In this document: piece by piece, positions 48,183-58,272 of the stretch
How the letters are laid out: each line of letters begins with the position of its first letter
Numbering within the stretch: position 1 is the first letter of the stretch
Assembly: GCA_029851415.1 (NCBI GenBank)
Contig: CM056742.1
Coordinates: 84,000,748-84,064,747, forward strand
Reading direction: 5' to 3'
From: Eretmocerus hayati
Lineage: Eukaryota; Arthropoda; Insecta; Hymenoptera; Aphelinidae
DNA length: 64,000 bases
Made by a program: the position numbers and the translations under genes
The notes under the pieces: generated by a model
What the model was told of the DNA's origin: nothing
What the model saw: only the letters and a program-made list of their open reading frames with translations
Database searches by the model: none

Positions 48183-48768
48183 CAGGATCTGCTCTTCGTC
48201 GGTGGGTCGCTACCTCATAAGGTGGGGGTGGTGAAGGGGTCGTCGATCTTCGATTTCGGTCTGACCCTTCACCACGCGGTCCTCGCGGGATCGGTGTGCC
48301 AGGCCTTTGTGGTTGTTGGGGTGGGGGCGGAGGAGGTGGCGGCGGCGGTGGTGGTGGTGGTGGTTGCGGTATTACCTCTGCCGGTGGCAAGGCTGGTCTT
48401 TCCAGTGGCGGCGTGTACCCTCTATTTTCTCTTTCTGCCGCTTCCCGAGACTCGAATAATTTCAATTTACGTCTCCTACCTTGGTCCACTGATGCTAAAT
48501 ACCTGTATTCACTTCCGACTGGGTTTATTAAAGCGAGATTCTCACGAATATTTTCTTGAAAAGCACTCACAAATGCTTTTGGGGCAAACACTTCGAATGT
48601 TTCTTCCTCTTCCGTGTCCTCTAGGTTGAAAACAACCGCTGGGCCGTACCGCGTCGATAAATTTCTCACACCGAGCACTCGAAAACTCTTATTAAGAGGG
48701 AGCTCACAAAACTTTTTTGTGACGAAAGAGTTCAATCTGTAATTGTTTAGTTGATGGAATAGTGCCAT
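48136..48768 (-). CDS. Viral protein with conserved N-terminal domain and polyproline tail
   Basis: ATG at 48768 follows a TATA box and TCAGT repeats at 48830-48794. Residues 1-95 form a compact domain (LPLNKSFRVLGVRNLSTRYG; FNLEDTEEEETFEVFAPK) similar in pattern to a small domain seen in many arthropod Polinton and related proteins, possibly a single-strand DNA-binding-like fold. This is pattern memory and not tested. After a basic linker come a run of about 15 prolines and a Pro/Arg/Ser-rich disordered tail. Confidence 0.6.
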   Translation of the reverse strand: MALFHQLNNYRLNSFVTKKFCELPLNKSFRVLGVRNLSTRYGPAVVFNLEDTEEEETFEVFAPKAFVSAFQENIRENLALINPVGSEYRYLASVDQGRRRKLKLFESREAAERENRGYTPPLERPALPPAEVIPQPPPPPPPPPPPPPPPQQPQRPGTPIPRGPRGEGSDRNRRSTTPSPPPPYEVATHRRRADPDDGAGPSRPQRWRRE

Positions 48769-48793
48769 CACGCCCGTGGCATGACAACGACTG

Positions 48794-48830
48794 ACTGACT
48801 GGAAGGCTCATCCTTTCAGATAGTTTTATA
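48794..48830 (-). promoter_or_regulatory. TATA box and TCAGT initiator for the left minus-strand genes
   Basis: On the minus strand TATAAAAC (48830-48823) is followed by repeated TCAGT, one with its A at 48796, 34 bp from the box start. The leader to the ATG at 48768 is short. Confidence 0.6.
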
Positions 48831-48839
48831 CCTTTAAAA

Positions 48840-49248
48840 AAGAGGGGCTTGCATTATTACCAATTCTGCTCCCAAAGCATATAACAGCCCCTCCTTTTCC
48901 GCATTTGCAATGAGAAAAATTGTTGCACTTATGTTAATCATTGAATTTATTCGAGCGCGAAACCTGCGCGTTCATCTTTACTTCAATGTCATTTTTTTTC
49001 TCAAGAACACATATGAAACTCCACGTTTGCGTGAGGCACATGATTATCCCGAGCTGGTTTACACTGTGTGTATATACAACTCGAGACCCGCTCTTAATGC
49101 AAATGCTCTCCCGATTTCCACTGACCCGAGTGAAAACCGTTTTGCTCCTATAGTTTCCCGCTCTCTCTCTCTCTCATGACCTCTCCCCAACAAGCGTCTA
49201 CAATGTTTTGAAAACTTGTTGCTGTTGTTGTTGTTGTTGTTGTTGGTG
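48840..49248. other. Divergent promoter region, possible small ORF
   Basis: It separates the left minus-strand genes from the polymerase side. An ATG frame at 48910-49179 would give 89 residues with a hydrophobic, signal-like start but runs into a (CT)n tract. It is not supported by similarity and is left uncalled. A (TTG)n run precedes the next TATA box. Confidence 0.4.
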
Positions 49249-49288
49249 TATAAGAAACACCTGTAAATGTGAATTGCCAGCAGTCAGT
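49249..49288 (+). promoter_or_regulatory. TATA box and TCAGT initiator before the polymerase genes
   Basis: TATAAGA (49249-49255) and TCAGT (49284-49288, A at 49286) are 37 bp apart, slightly longer than at the other viral genes. No comparable pair precedes the polymerase ATG at 49631, so both frames may share this promoter. Confidence 0.5.
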
Positions 49289-49331
49289 GTACCCCTTCGA
49301 GCAAGTATACACGTCCGGGTGAGTCTTTGTT

Positions 49332-49595
49332 ATGGCAGATGTATTTCTTTCTATCAGCCTCGAGTATTCTATTCTTGTGGACAAATGCAAACTTTATAAA
49401 CGGTATCAATACGGGAAGAGCGTGAGGCGCATTCCCAGTCTCATTCGAGAGTTTGCGGAACTTGCTCAACGTATTACGGATATTATATATGCTCCCGAAT
49501 TTAAAAACCGGTACGGGCTACGAAAGTACGTGGAATTACTCGATGGATGTAGATTGAACATCCATTTCTTAAATTGCATCCCGATAAATCCTTGA
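49332..49595 (+). CDS. Stand-alone copy of the polymerase N-terminal module
   Basis: ATG 49332 to TGA gives 87 residues that align over their whole length with the first 90-odd residues of the DNA polymerase starting 36 bp downstream. Both begin with similar M-A-(D/N)-V segments and share patterns such as S(I/L)xYSxL(V/L)DK, RR(I/V)PxLI(R/K)(E/K)F and LLDGCR/ILDGCR. It is therefore a tandem duplicate of that module. The module's role is unknown. It lies far upstream of the exonuclease motifs, where protein-primed polymerases of this group may carry terminal-protein-like or regulatory sequence. Confidence 0.7.
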   Translation: MADVFLSISLEYSILVDKCKLYKRYQYGKSVRRIPSLIREFAELAQRITDIIYAPEFKNRYGLRKYVELLDGCRLNIHFLNCIPINP

Positions 49596-49630
49596 TTTTT
49601 CTCCGTGTAAGGTTTTAGCATTGCGTTGAA

Positions 49631-52600
49631 ATGGCCAACGTTTTAGAATCATTAAGTATCGATTATTCGGAGCTTTTGGATAAATTCAATGCACTTACCC
49701 GAAATGGTTTGGAACGTGTGAAATATAGGCGAGTTCCGCGTCTAATTAAAAAATTCTCGCAGATCTCTGATCGAGTCTCGAGCCTCTTGTCGTCGCCCGA
49801 TTTTCATCAAAGAAAAAAATTGAAAACCGGTATTAAGGCACGGTATGAGACTATACTCGATGGTTGTCGCTCTAAAAAAAATATTCTAAATTATTTAATG
49901 TCAACCCAACCTGGGTCAAATATTGAAAAGTTAATATTTTTTGAAGGTGAAAGTGCCTTTTTGAACCGCATCAGAACGGGCTTGATAGCCAACATCAGCT
50001 ACAAAGATCTCGACTCTTTCCTTGAGGGTGCTCGAGCAAAAGTGCTCTCATTCATCAAACCCATTCGCAAACAGCATAATACATTAAAAGTGAACCTCAT
50101 ACTTAGTGCACATTTTAAATTATCCGATGATTCACCGCAAATAAAACACTTTCAAACGCATTATAAGCTTTTGCTCATGTCAACCAAAATCAGAGACTGG
50201 TACCGCGACTCTGTTTTTGCTCTAATCAACCAGGTTTCTGAGTTTGAAGGGGAAGGTAGTGGTTTTGCTCTCGACGAGATATTAAATCTGAAAATCAACG
50301 TGGTGAAATCCAATCCGATTCAAGCTTCCTCGAGTCTTTCGCCCCTGCCTCGATGGATCGCTAGGAAAAATGCTACAGTGAGCGTGATTTGCGACGACGG
50401 AGCGTGCTTTATGTGGGCGATCATGGCTGGGACATATCCTTTACCAAAACATCTGCGTCACGTGAAAGAGGCATACCCACATTATCGGTATCATTTCAAG
50501 CTTTCCAATATCAAATTTCCTATGCAGCTCAAATCGATACCGAAATTCGAGAAACTCAACAGAGATGAAATATCGATCAATGTTTATGGAGTAGATTCAT
50601 CCGATGAATCGTTTTACCCGCTTTATATAAGCGATAATGAGGCGGTAAAACATGTTGACTTATTACTATATGAAGATCATTACTGCTACATACGAGATTT
50701 ATCTCGTTTGATAGCTAGTAATGTGTCTAGTAAAAAATCAAAAGTTCATGTATGTCGAAAGTGTCTGCATTTTTTCTACTCCATTGAGAGACTCAATCTA
50801 CACCGCCAACTTTGTGTGAAGAGCCCGGATAAATGCATAACTGCCTTCCCCAAAGAGGACTCACTTCAATTTGAGAATCATTATAAAAAACAAGAGCTCC
50901 CATATATTTTGTTCTCGGATTTCGAGTGTTACCTAGAGGGCGTTGACTCGGAATATTTCGCAAACTCACAAGACGCTCATATGAACAAATTAAAATATTC
51001 CAAGTTTGCTTCTAACGCTTATCAGCGTCATGTACCGTTTATGGTAGGATTTTATTTCTATCACAAGTACGACCCGGACAAGTGTAGATATGGCTCATTC
51101 CAAGGGACTGACTGCGTGCATCGATTTGCTCTAGAACTGGAGAAGATTGCTCGTCAAGTTGAAAGTGTGAGTATGGGTACAGCTCTCTCTCTCTCTCTCT
51201 CTCTGTTTCACGCGCATCCCATTATTTATGTTTTTCATCTTTCCAAACAGGAACTTCAGAACCCGCTACCTCTACATATGAGCGCTGAAGATGAGGACGC
51301 CTTCCAACGAGCTACAAATTGCCATATTTGTGGTGACATCTTCACCGAAAGTGACATTAAGACACGTGATCATGACCATTTTTCTGGGCTTTTTCGAGCT
51401 GCTGCACACAGTCTTTGCAATTTGCGATACCGTAAGCAGTATTTCATCCCGGTTGTTTACCACAATCTTTCCAGGTAATTGTCGGAATAATCATTGCATA
51501 CAATGTTGATATTTATGGGAGAAATTGATCGTATGTCTTTCTATTTACAGATATGACAGTCATTTTTTGATAACACACATCGCAAACTCTTTCAAGGGCG
51601 GTGTGAGCGTGATTCCGCAGAACATGGATACCTACATATCATTTACAAAAAATGTAGCCCAATCCAGAGTTAGTCTGAGATTCATCGATTCAATCAAATT
51701 TTTGAGTGGAGGCCTGGACAAATTGTCAGCTCTCTTACCGTCGGACAAGAAAACCATCCTTTTTTCTCAATTCAGAGGTCAAATTGAGAGGATATCCAGT
51801 AAGACGGGGCTGTCACAAGCTGATATATTTAGCCTACTCACAACCAAAGGATTTTTCCCCTACGACTATGTGGATGGCCCAGGAAGATTGGAAGAGCAAC
51901 ATATACCTAGTAAGGACAAATTTTACAACATTTTGACGGAGAGTTCAATATCTGAGAAAAATTATTCACATGTCCAGCAAATCTGGTCCATGTTTGAGAT
52001 TAAGAACCTTTTCGAGTACGCGGAACTTTACATGAAAACAGACATTTTGTTACTAGCAGATGTATTTCAAAATTTTCGATACAGCTGTATGAAAAGTTAC
52101 AAACTCGACCCTGCCTTCTTCTACACGCTACCAGGCTATAGCTTCGAGGCTATGTTGTTACATACTGGGGTGAAGTTGGAATTAATTCGTGATATTGATA
52201 TGATCTACTTCATCGAGGCTGGGGTTAGGGGTGGCTTTTGTACCGTTGTTAGACATTTTTCTCAAGCAAACAACAAATACATGTTTGACTTTGACGAAAC
52301 AAAAGAAACAAAGTACATAACCTATCAGGACGTAAACTCGATGTATGGAAAAGCAATGAGCGAAAAATTACCATATCGCAATTTTCAATGGGTTGAAGAC
52401 TTTGAAAATTTTAATGTCAATGACATTCCGGATGATTCAGACATTGGTTATATATTGATGGTCGATCTGAGATACCCAGCACACATTCACGACGAGCATT
52501 CAGATTTCCCGTTCTGCCCAGAGAAAATGCTCCCACCTCGAGCCACTCACAAAAACAAAAAACTCTTGGCAACATTGCACGACAAGAAAGATTACATTAT

Positions 52601-53582
52601 TCATTACAAATATTTGAAGCAGTGTCTAGCCCACAATTTGGAATTGGTAAAAATTTCTCGGATTTTGAAATTTGATCAGAAGGCATGGTTGGAGCCTTAC
52701 ATTAGCGTGAATATCACCCTGAGGCAAGCTGCAAATTCTGAATTTGAGCGCAACTTGTTTAAACTTTTGATCAACAGCATATTTGACAAGACGATGGAGA
52801 ACATTAAAGGTCATAGGGACGTAAAGGTCGTCAATAGATGGGGTGGGCGTTTCGGGGCAGAAAGATACATTGCTTCCCCACGCTGTAAACGGGTTGTAGT
52901 GTTCAATAACAACCTAATTGCGGTAGAATTGGAGAAAACTAAAGTCATTATGAATCGTCCGATATATGCCGGTATGACGACCTTGGATTTAGCTCGAACA
53001 ATTATTTACAGTTTCCATTATGACTATATTTGCAAAAAGTTTCCCAATCAATTCAAGTTAATATATTCAGATACTGATAGCCTCATATACGAGGGTCAAA
53101 TTGACCCATACATTTGCATGATTAAAAAGGACTGTGAGCGGTATTTCGACACATCAGGTTTTCCGGAAAATAACAGATACGGCATTGTGCCCATGAACAA
53201 GAAATTTCTAGGCTTTCTCAGCGATGAATGTCCAAATCACATTATTCGCGAAGGTGTTTTCTTGAGACCCAAGCTATACAGCTTACTTTTGGGAAATGAC
53301 ATAGATGGGCGAGTAGAAGAAGAGCGTAAAATTGGAAAAGGTGTTTCAAAAGTACAGCTCAAGAATAACATAACCTACAACGACTATAAGAGATGCTTTT
53401 TCGAAAAAGAAATTTTAGTAGGCGAGCAGAAAAGTATTCGCAGTTTGAATCACAATGTGTTTTCGGTGAATGAAAGAAAAGTTTTCATAACTTTTCTCGA
53501 TGACAAGCGTGTCACAATGAAAGATGGTATAACAACACTACCTTATGGACATTATCGTCTTGAGGCAAGTACTAGTAAGTAA
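49631..53582 (+). CDS. polB: Protein-primed family B DNA polymerase (two introns)
   Basis: ATG 49631. Two short introns are inferred: 51167-51250 (84 bp, GTGAGT...AAACAG, phase 0, contains CT repeats) and 51475-51550 (76 bp, GTAATT...TTTACAG), giving about 1,260 residues. Visible in order: an N-terminal module duplicated upstream; HVDLLLYEDHYCYIRDLSRLI; a CxxC...HxxxC finger (CRKCLHFFYSIERLNLH); Exo I (FSDFECYLEG); an HNH-like CHICG...DHDH...CN motif; Exo II spanning intron 2 (NLS-R-YDSH); Exo III (YMKTDILLLADVF); Pol A (YQDVNSMYGKAM); Pol B (LINSIFDKTMEN) and Pol C (YSDTDSLIYE). It replicates the element. In Pol B the usual Gly after the aromatic residue is Asp. An AATAAA is at 53623. Confidence 0.92.
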
Positions 53583-53622
53583 GAATATGTATGATTCATG
53601 TATGATGTTTTTTTTGGAAATG

Positions 53623-53660
53623 AATAAAAGCCGGGTTTAAATTCTGAAAAAATTTTTATT
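53623..53660. terminator. Back-to-back poly(A) signals of convergent genes
   Basis: AATAAA at 53623-53628 on the plus strand ends the polymerase. TTTATT at 53655-53660 is AATAAA on the minus strand for the coiled-coil gene. The signals lie about 30 bp apart. Confidence 0.7.
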
Positions 53661-53940
53661 ATTCCAAAAATGAGAGAGAAAAACAATTTAGAATCACATG
53701 ATCAACTCCATTACATACTCTCGAATTAAAGCTTCATCTTGAAAAGCTCAAAATTGGGATGACTGTGCAAGAACATTGTGGGGGAGGAAAAAAATCCACC
53801 ACCTATGGAGAATAACGACGATCAACTAGAACCTTTCTCAGCTGTTCAGTAATTTGATGTAGACCTCTACCATTGTCCTCAACTCGAGCCAAAATTCTCT
53901 GATTGTTGTCGGGTTCACGAGCAACTTTAGCATCGATTGC

Positions 53941-55259
53941 CTAAACATTCTTTTCAATCTGATCGATCCTCGATGTGAGATCTTCAATAACATCATTATG
54001 CTCATCATCTTCATCATTCAACTCTTCACGATTTTGAGTCACGCGGTCGTTTGTGCGCTGAACTTGGTCCATAATTTCATCAAGATATGCACGGGTATCC
54101 ATTATTCCATGTTCACAGCTGTGTGCATTTTCAGTAACTAGCTTTTCCACATCCGTCAATCTCTGCTTCATTTGATATTGCTCACGCAATACACGTTCCT
54201 CGATTTCCACCCTATATTTTTGTAGCTCACCCTCGTTAAATTGTCGCATACGATCAATTTCTCCCCTCAAATTTCTATTTTCAGCAACCAGCGTCTCAAT
54301 TTTCAAATTGCACTGATCAAATTTCTTCTCGAGCAATGAAATTTTATTTTCTGACGTCTCTGCGTGATCCGCGAGCAGCTTTGCAAGCTCATTACAGAGA
54401 CTTTTGTTGAAAACCACATCAGAACGACACTTTCTCATATCTTCACGAATTTGAATACAATTTTGTTCATACTCTGCGAGAGTACGTTGCATTTCCAGCA
54501 CCTTTGCATCTAGAGCATTCTGCTGTGTGTTTTGTTCATTGCTCGTAATGTCATAGTAGGCCTGATAATTTATAATCATCGATTTCAATTGACTCATTTC
54601 ATTTTCAACTTTTTCGAGAGCCATTTGATGTTCTTCATATTTCAAATTTAACTCTTCGGTGACCGACTTTCGTGAAACATTGAGTAAGTCAATGATGGTG
54701 GTTATCAATTGCTTCTTCTCATCTGCTGATAGTTTGTTGCTGATTCTCGAAAACACGTGTTCAAAGCAGGATGAAATCTTCTCCTCAATGTCCATGCTCG
54801 AATCCGACTCGATTGATTCATAGTGGTCTGCAAAGGCTCGGAGCAACGAATGACGATTTTCCCCAGAAACTGACTCATCTTTCAGAGTAGATTGCAAAAT
54901 CAATCCAAAAGCATGATTCACCTTTGAATAATACTGTCTATCTGTCCCTGTTGTAACATATGTCAATGAATTAGTTCCCCACAAGAATGATGTTGAGAGA
55001 GAGAGAGAGAGAGAGAGATTTACATACCTTTCACAGCATAAGACACTTGTTTTTCCTCTCCCGCTTGACTGCCTCCAGCTCGTCTGCCTCCCCCTCCTGC
55101 TGGGATTTTTTCTTGCGACATTCTTTCCTTACTATGAGATGAATCTCCAACTTTAGGATTTTTAAGAGGATCAATAGATGGAGTACTTGTTCCAGTTCTT
55201 CCATCTACTCTCTCTTGGTCACCCACTAGTGGTGGTGGTTTATTCTGAACTGGGTCCAT
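53941..55259 (-). CDS. Long coiled-coil viral protein (two exons), unknown role
   Basis: Exon 1 (55259-55028) starts at ATG and encodes a Pro/Gly/Ser-rich disordered segment. An 80 bp intron (55027-54948, GTATGT...ACAACAG, carrying a CT run) joins in frame to exon 2 (54947-53941). Exon 2 codes mainly for heptad-repeat helices over more than 250 residues, such as LEKVENEMSQLKSM and NREELNDEDDE. The product is about 410 residues. A structural role such as a fibre-like or scaffold protein is possible but not shown. The frame ends at TAG 53943-53941, yet stays open for 45 further codons to TAG 53805-53803, with similar helical content. Confidence 0.65.
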
Positions 55260-55298
55260 TTTCCGTCTCAGATGTGAGCTCTGCGACTTCTGAACACA

Positions 55299-55335
55299 GA
55301 ATGATGATCGCCCATGACTGGCACTCCTTTTTATA
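55299..55335 (-). promoter_or_regulatory. TATA box and TCATT initiator of the coiled-coil gene
   Basis: On the minus strand TATAAAAAG (55335-55327) is followed by TCATTC (55304-55299, A at 55302), 33 bp from the box start. The leader to the ATG is about 40 nt. Confidence 0.65.
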
Positions 55336-56354
55336 CTATGTACCCGTCCTCTCGTAGCTCCTCGAGAATGCTATGGATTTCATTCTGATGACTAGTGTTT
55401 CCCAAATCAAATTCGCGTAAAAGTAAATCCAAACGATTGACAAGCTCATTGGGGTCATTCCAGTAGATAATATCGAGGTCAGAATTGTTTTCATGGAAAG
55501 TCATAGCGTCTTTGTCCTTGACCTGTTTGATTACGTCATATAGCCCACCTCCTTTCATTCGCATCGCTTCATCATCCGAATTTCCCTCAGACGATGTGTT
55601 TGAGAGGAGTGGGGAAGGCTTACTCCCGCACAACACCTTAATGATGTGATTGTATTTCCACCCTTTGGAGCTGATCATTTTCCCCCCGGGCACATTACCA
55701 ATTCTATGTGGTATGCTAATTAGCAAGAGCCTCTTGTACTCGCTCAAGTCAGCATTCGTGAAATCGCGTGGTTTCTTCATGAAAATTAGCTCAAAGAGTC
55801 CACGTGTACCTTGGAAAACATGCTGTCCATCGACAACTATCTTATCTGTCGCTTTATCGAATAAAACCTTAGATTTTCCGATACAAAGTTCATTTCTATC
55901 GTTAAAATGTAAACTATAGACGGAGTCCATTTCCTTTGATTTCGTGAAAAAATATGTCATGTATTGGGTGGTTAGCCCACCCAAATTTTGCCCTGTGAAA
56001 TCAACGTAATTTTCCCATTGTTCCGGGTGTCTCATTGCACTTCTCACCGTCTCGTCCAAATTTATTCGAGGCGGTTCATCCACTTCCATTGCAGAGGTAG
56101 ATGCATTCTGTCCTCGAGATGACGACGACGCTGACGACGTTTGCAAGAAACTCTTGTTTTTTTTATTCTTTTTGGGCTTCTGAAGTATAAAGGGTGAATC
56201 TAAGAGCCTCTTTCTACTATTCTTGATTAGCGGTACACCCAACTGCTCCGCTCCGTAGCTAGATTTTCGAGGGATTTCCTGAATTTTTAATGAATCTGGT
56301 GGTATTTCGTACTCGTCGATCTTTTCAGCATCTTCATATTTCTCATCTTCGTCC

Positions 56355-56387
<33 letters not shown>

Positions 56388-56722
56388 ACGTCGTCATCGT
56401 CTTTGTAGTACTCATTATCACTCTGAATACCACTACTATTCAAAGATTTCTCTCTCTTAATCTTCTTCCCACCCCCCACCACTACATGCTTGTTCAAGGA
56501 AATCAATTTTTCCAAAGGCTCAACAATTGGCTGCAAATTCTCCAGATTCATGGTCTGATCGCTGACCCTACCCTGTCTGTAAGCCTGGTGTTTCTCCCGT
56601 ATAGCCTGTGATGTGCGTTGAATCTGTAATTTCAACTCCTCTTGACGATTTTTTCCCTTTCTTTTCTTTCGATCACCCCCCTCCCCTCTTTTTCCTCTCT
56701 TGTTTGCTGTGGGTCTTACCAT
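55331..56722 (-). CDS. Viral protein with DUF8207-like C-terminal domain
   Basis: ATG 56722, 463 residues. The N-terminus is strongly basic (nuclear-signal-like KRGKRGEGGDRKKRKGK). An acidic Asp run of about 10 lies near residue 115. From about residue 220 a folded domain appears: YVDFTGQNLGGLTTQYM, VDGQHVFQGTRGLFELIF, LSEYKRLLLISIPHR, ISSKGWKYNHIIKVL. This pattern fits the DUF8207 family common in arthropod Polintons and related insect sequences. Its function is unknown. It ends 4 bp before the coiled-coil gene's TATA box and follows the ATPase gene closely, so a packaging or virion role is possible by position only. Confidence 0.7.
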
Positions 56723-56790
56723 GTTGACGATTCAAACACGACTGACACGTTCAAAACACAGCTGACGCGTTCAAAACATGACAAAGTCGT
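56720..56790 (-). repeat. Three short direct repeats upstream of the DUF8207-like gene
   Basis: Read on the minus strand, three imperfect 20-22 bp units with core GTTTTGAACG(C/T)GTCAG lie between the ATPase stop and the ATG at 56722. The last is more diverged. One contains TCAGTC, the initiator motif, but no TATA box is present, so this promoter differs from the others. Confidence 0.5.
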
Positions 56791-57466
56791 TGAACCCACG
56801 TCTATATCTGCCATTATTCATAGGATCATCTTTGCTAATGGTTAGAAAATTGAATTTACCCCCACTCCAGCATGTTGAACATAGCTTCTTAAACTCGGGA
56901 AATGACATATCAGAGCCTACATGATTGCTATATATATGCTTCAAATTTCCATCGTCCTGATTGAATAGACAAATCAAGTTGGCATTATCTCTTATCATAT
57001 GTTTCGGAATGGCTGCGTACGACTGTGAGAGATAGAACGTGTCGATGGCAAAATGGCGACCCATACAATAATATTCCTCTATGGTTCTCTGTTTTTCCAG
57101 GCTAACATCATCGAAAATGAATATGCTATTCTTCAGAGCCTCGTGCGGCCTCACAATATCAGCATTTTCCCCATAAGTGAAGTATTTCATGCCAATGTCT
57201 GAGAGTGGTTTCATCACTCCAGCGAGAAACTTGTACTTTGGCTGATGCAGGGACTTTGAATAGACATACAAATGATCGAAAACGAGACCATTTGGGCTGA
57301 TTATGAGTGAAATCAAACACGTAGTCTTACCACAGTTAGACGGGCCAATAATTAAACATCTAATTGTATTGGGTAGGAGCTTCCCATGACGCTTTTCTCC
57401 TTTATCCAGTGCCTCATGATCCACATTGACCATGGAGATGGACTCGGGCTGTCTTACGAATCTCAT
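56771..57466 (-). CDS. Genome-packaging ATPase (A32/FtsK-HerA type)
   Basis: ATG 57466, 231 residues. Walker A is GPSNCGKTT at about residue 43. Walker B is SIFIFDDV near residue 118, and a sensor-like FYLSQSYAAIPKHMIRDNAN follows. Length and motif order match packaging ATPases of adintoviruses, Polintons and large DNA viruses, which pump genome into the preformed capsid. It diverges from the PLA2-like gene with one TATA box between them. All key residues are intact. Confidence 0.9.
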   Translation of the reverse strand: MRFVRQPESISMVNVDHEALDKGEKRHGKLLPNTIRCLIIGPSNCGKTTCLISLIISPNGLVFDHLYVYSKSLHQPKYKFLAGVMKPLSDIGMKYFTYGENADIVRPHEALKNSIFIFDDVSLEKQRTIEEYYCMGRHFAIDTFYLSQSYAAIPKHMIRDNANLICLFNQDDGNLKHIYSNHVGSDMSFPEFKKLCSTCWSGGKFNFLTISKDDPMNNGRYRRGFNDFVMF

Positions 57467-57492
57467 GTTTGCACACTGCGTTTCACTCTCTA

Positions 57493-57554
57493 CTGATTGA
57501 AATTAACCTCGAAACGAGTATAAATACCAAATCTTTCGAGCGATGAGTTTCAGT
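57493..57554. promoter_or_regulatory. Bidirectional promoter built on one TATA box
   Basis: TATAAATA at 57519-57526 reads TATTTATA on the other strand. On the plus side TCAGT lies at 57550-57554 (A at 57552, 33 bp from the box). On the minus side TCAGT lies at 57497-57493 (A at 57495, 31 bp from the box). The spacing suits both the PLA2-like gene and the ATPase gene. Confidence 0.6.
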
Positions 57555-57591
57555 CACTCTCTATGCTTGCCATGGAGAGCTCGTTTGTTCA

Positions 57592-58272
57592 ATGTGTACG
57601 TTAAGAGGTGGGGGACTAGTAAACTCCACAATAAATAACCTACCATTCGAACTACACTTCCCGGGATACAATTTCTGCGGTCCTGGCACAAATTTGCGCA
57701 AGAGGTTAGCCCGTGGTGGCCGTGGGGTCAACGACCTCGACGAAGCTTGCAAACGGCACGATATAAAATATTCACAATTTCGTGATCTTGAGCATCGTCA
57801 CGCAGCTGATTTAGAACTTCAGACCGCGGCTGAAAAGCGGATTAAAAAAGGTGGATTTTTTGAGCGATTAGCTGCTCGCGGAGTTGCCGCGGCCATGCGA
57901 GCAAAACGCAGATTTGGTATGGGTCTCAAGCGACAAAGAAGGAGAAGGAGGCAGAGGAGGGGTAGAAGGGTGAATCCACGAACTCTGGCGTTAGCAAAAC
58001 GAGGAGGATTCCTTCCCGCAATTTTACCAACTCTGGCTGCGCTTGGCGCAATTGCCTCGTTCGCCGGTGGAGCGTCAAATGTTGCAAAATCAATCAGCGC
58101 GATTCGTACAAATCGTAAGCAATTGGCCGAGCTGAAGAGACACAATCTGGCATTGGAGGCAAAAGGTAGGGGTCTATATCTGTCACCATCTTCCTGCTCA
58201 CGACGTGGTGGTGGTGGGCTGAAGAAAAAAAAAAACTTGAAAAAAAGAAGAGGGGGTGCAAAAAGAAAATAA
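57592..58272 (+). CDS. PLA2-like and adenovirus pX-like minor virion protein
   Basis: ATG 57592, 226 residues. Residues about 20-60 show a phospholipase A2 core: calcium-loop-like YNFCGPGT and active-site DEACKRHDIKYSQ with the His-Asp pair, as in parvovirus VP1 and in adintovirus proteins. Next comes a very basic arginine stretch, a hydrophobic Gly/Ala-rich segment (ILPTLAALGAIASFAGG) like adenovirus core protein pX/pVI, and a Lys/Gly-rich tail. Known relatives act on membranes during virion entry and bind DNA in the core. A 13-codon upstream ORF (57563) overlaps the start. The tail contains A AAA AAC, a possible -1 frameshift site into the protease. Confidence 0.8.
   Translation: MCTLRGGGLVNSTINNLPFELHFPGYNFCGPGTNLRKRLARGGRGVNDLDEACKRHDIKYSQFRDLEHRHAADLELQTAAEKRIKKGGFFERLAARGVAAAMRAKRRFGMGLKRQRRRRRQRRGRRVNPRTLALAKRGGFLPAILPTLAALGAIASFAGGASNVAKSISAIRTNRKQLAELKRHNLALEAKGRGLYLSPSSCSRRGGGGLKKKKNLKKRRGGAKRK

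Noticed and set aside
48910..49179. 89-codon ORF with signal-like start in the divergent promoter region
   Set aside because: It runs into a CT microsatellite and has no recognised relatives; not enough support for a gene call.
51167..51250. In-frame Ser/Leu-rich insert as part of the polymerase protein
   Set aside because: The segment has clear GTGAGT and CAG ends, a CT run and a multiple-of-three length; removing it restores the spacing before the zinc/HNH-like motif, so it is more likely an intron.
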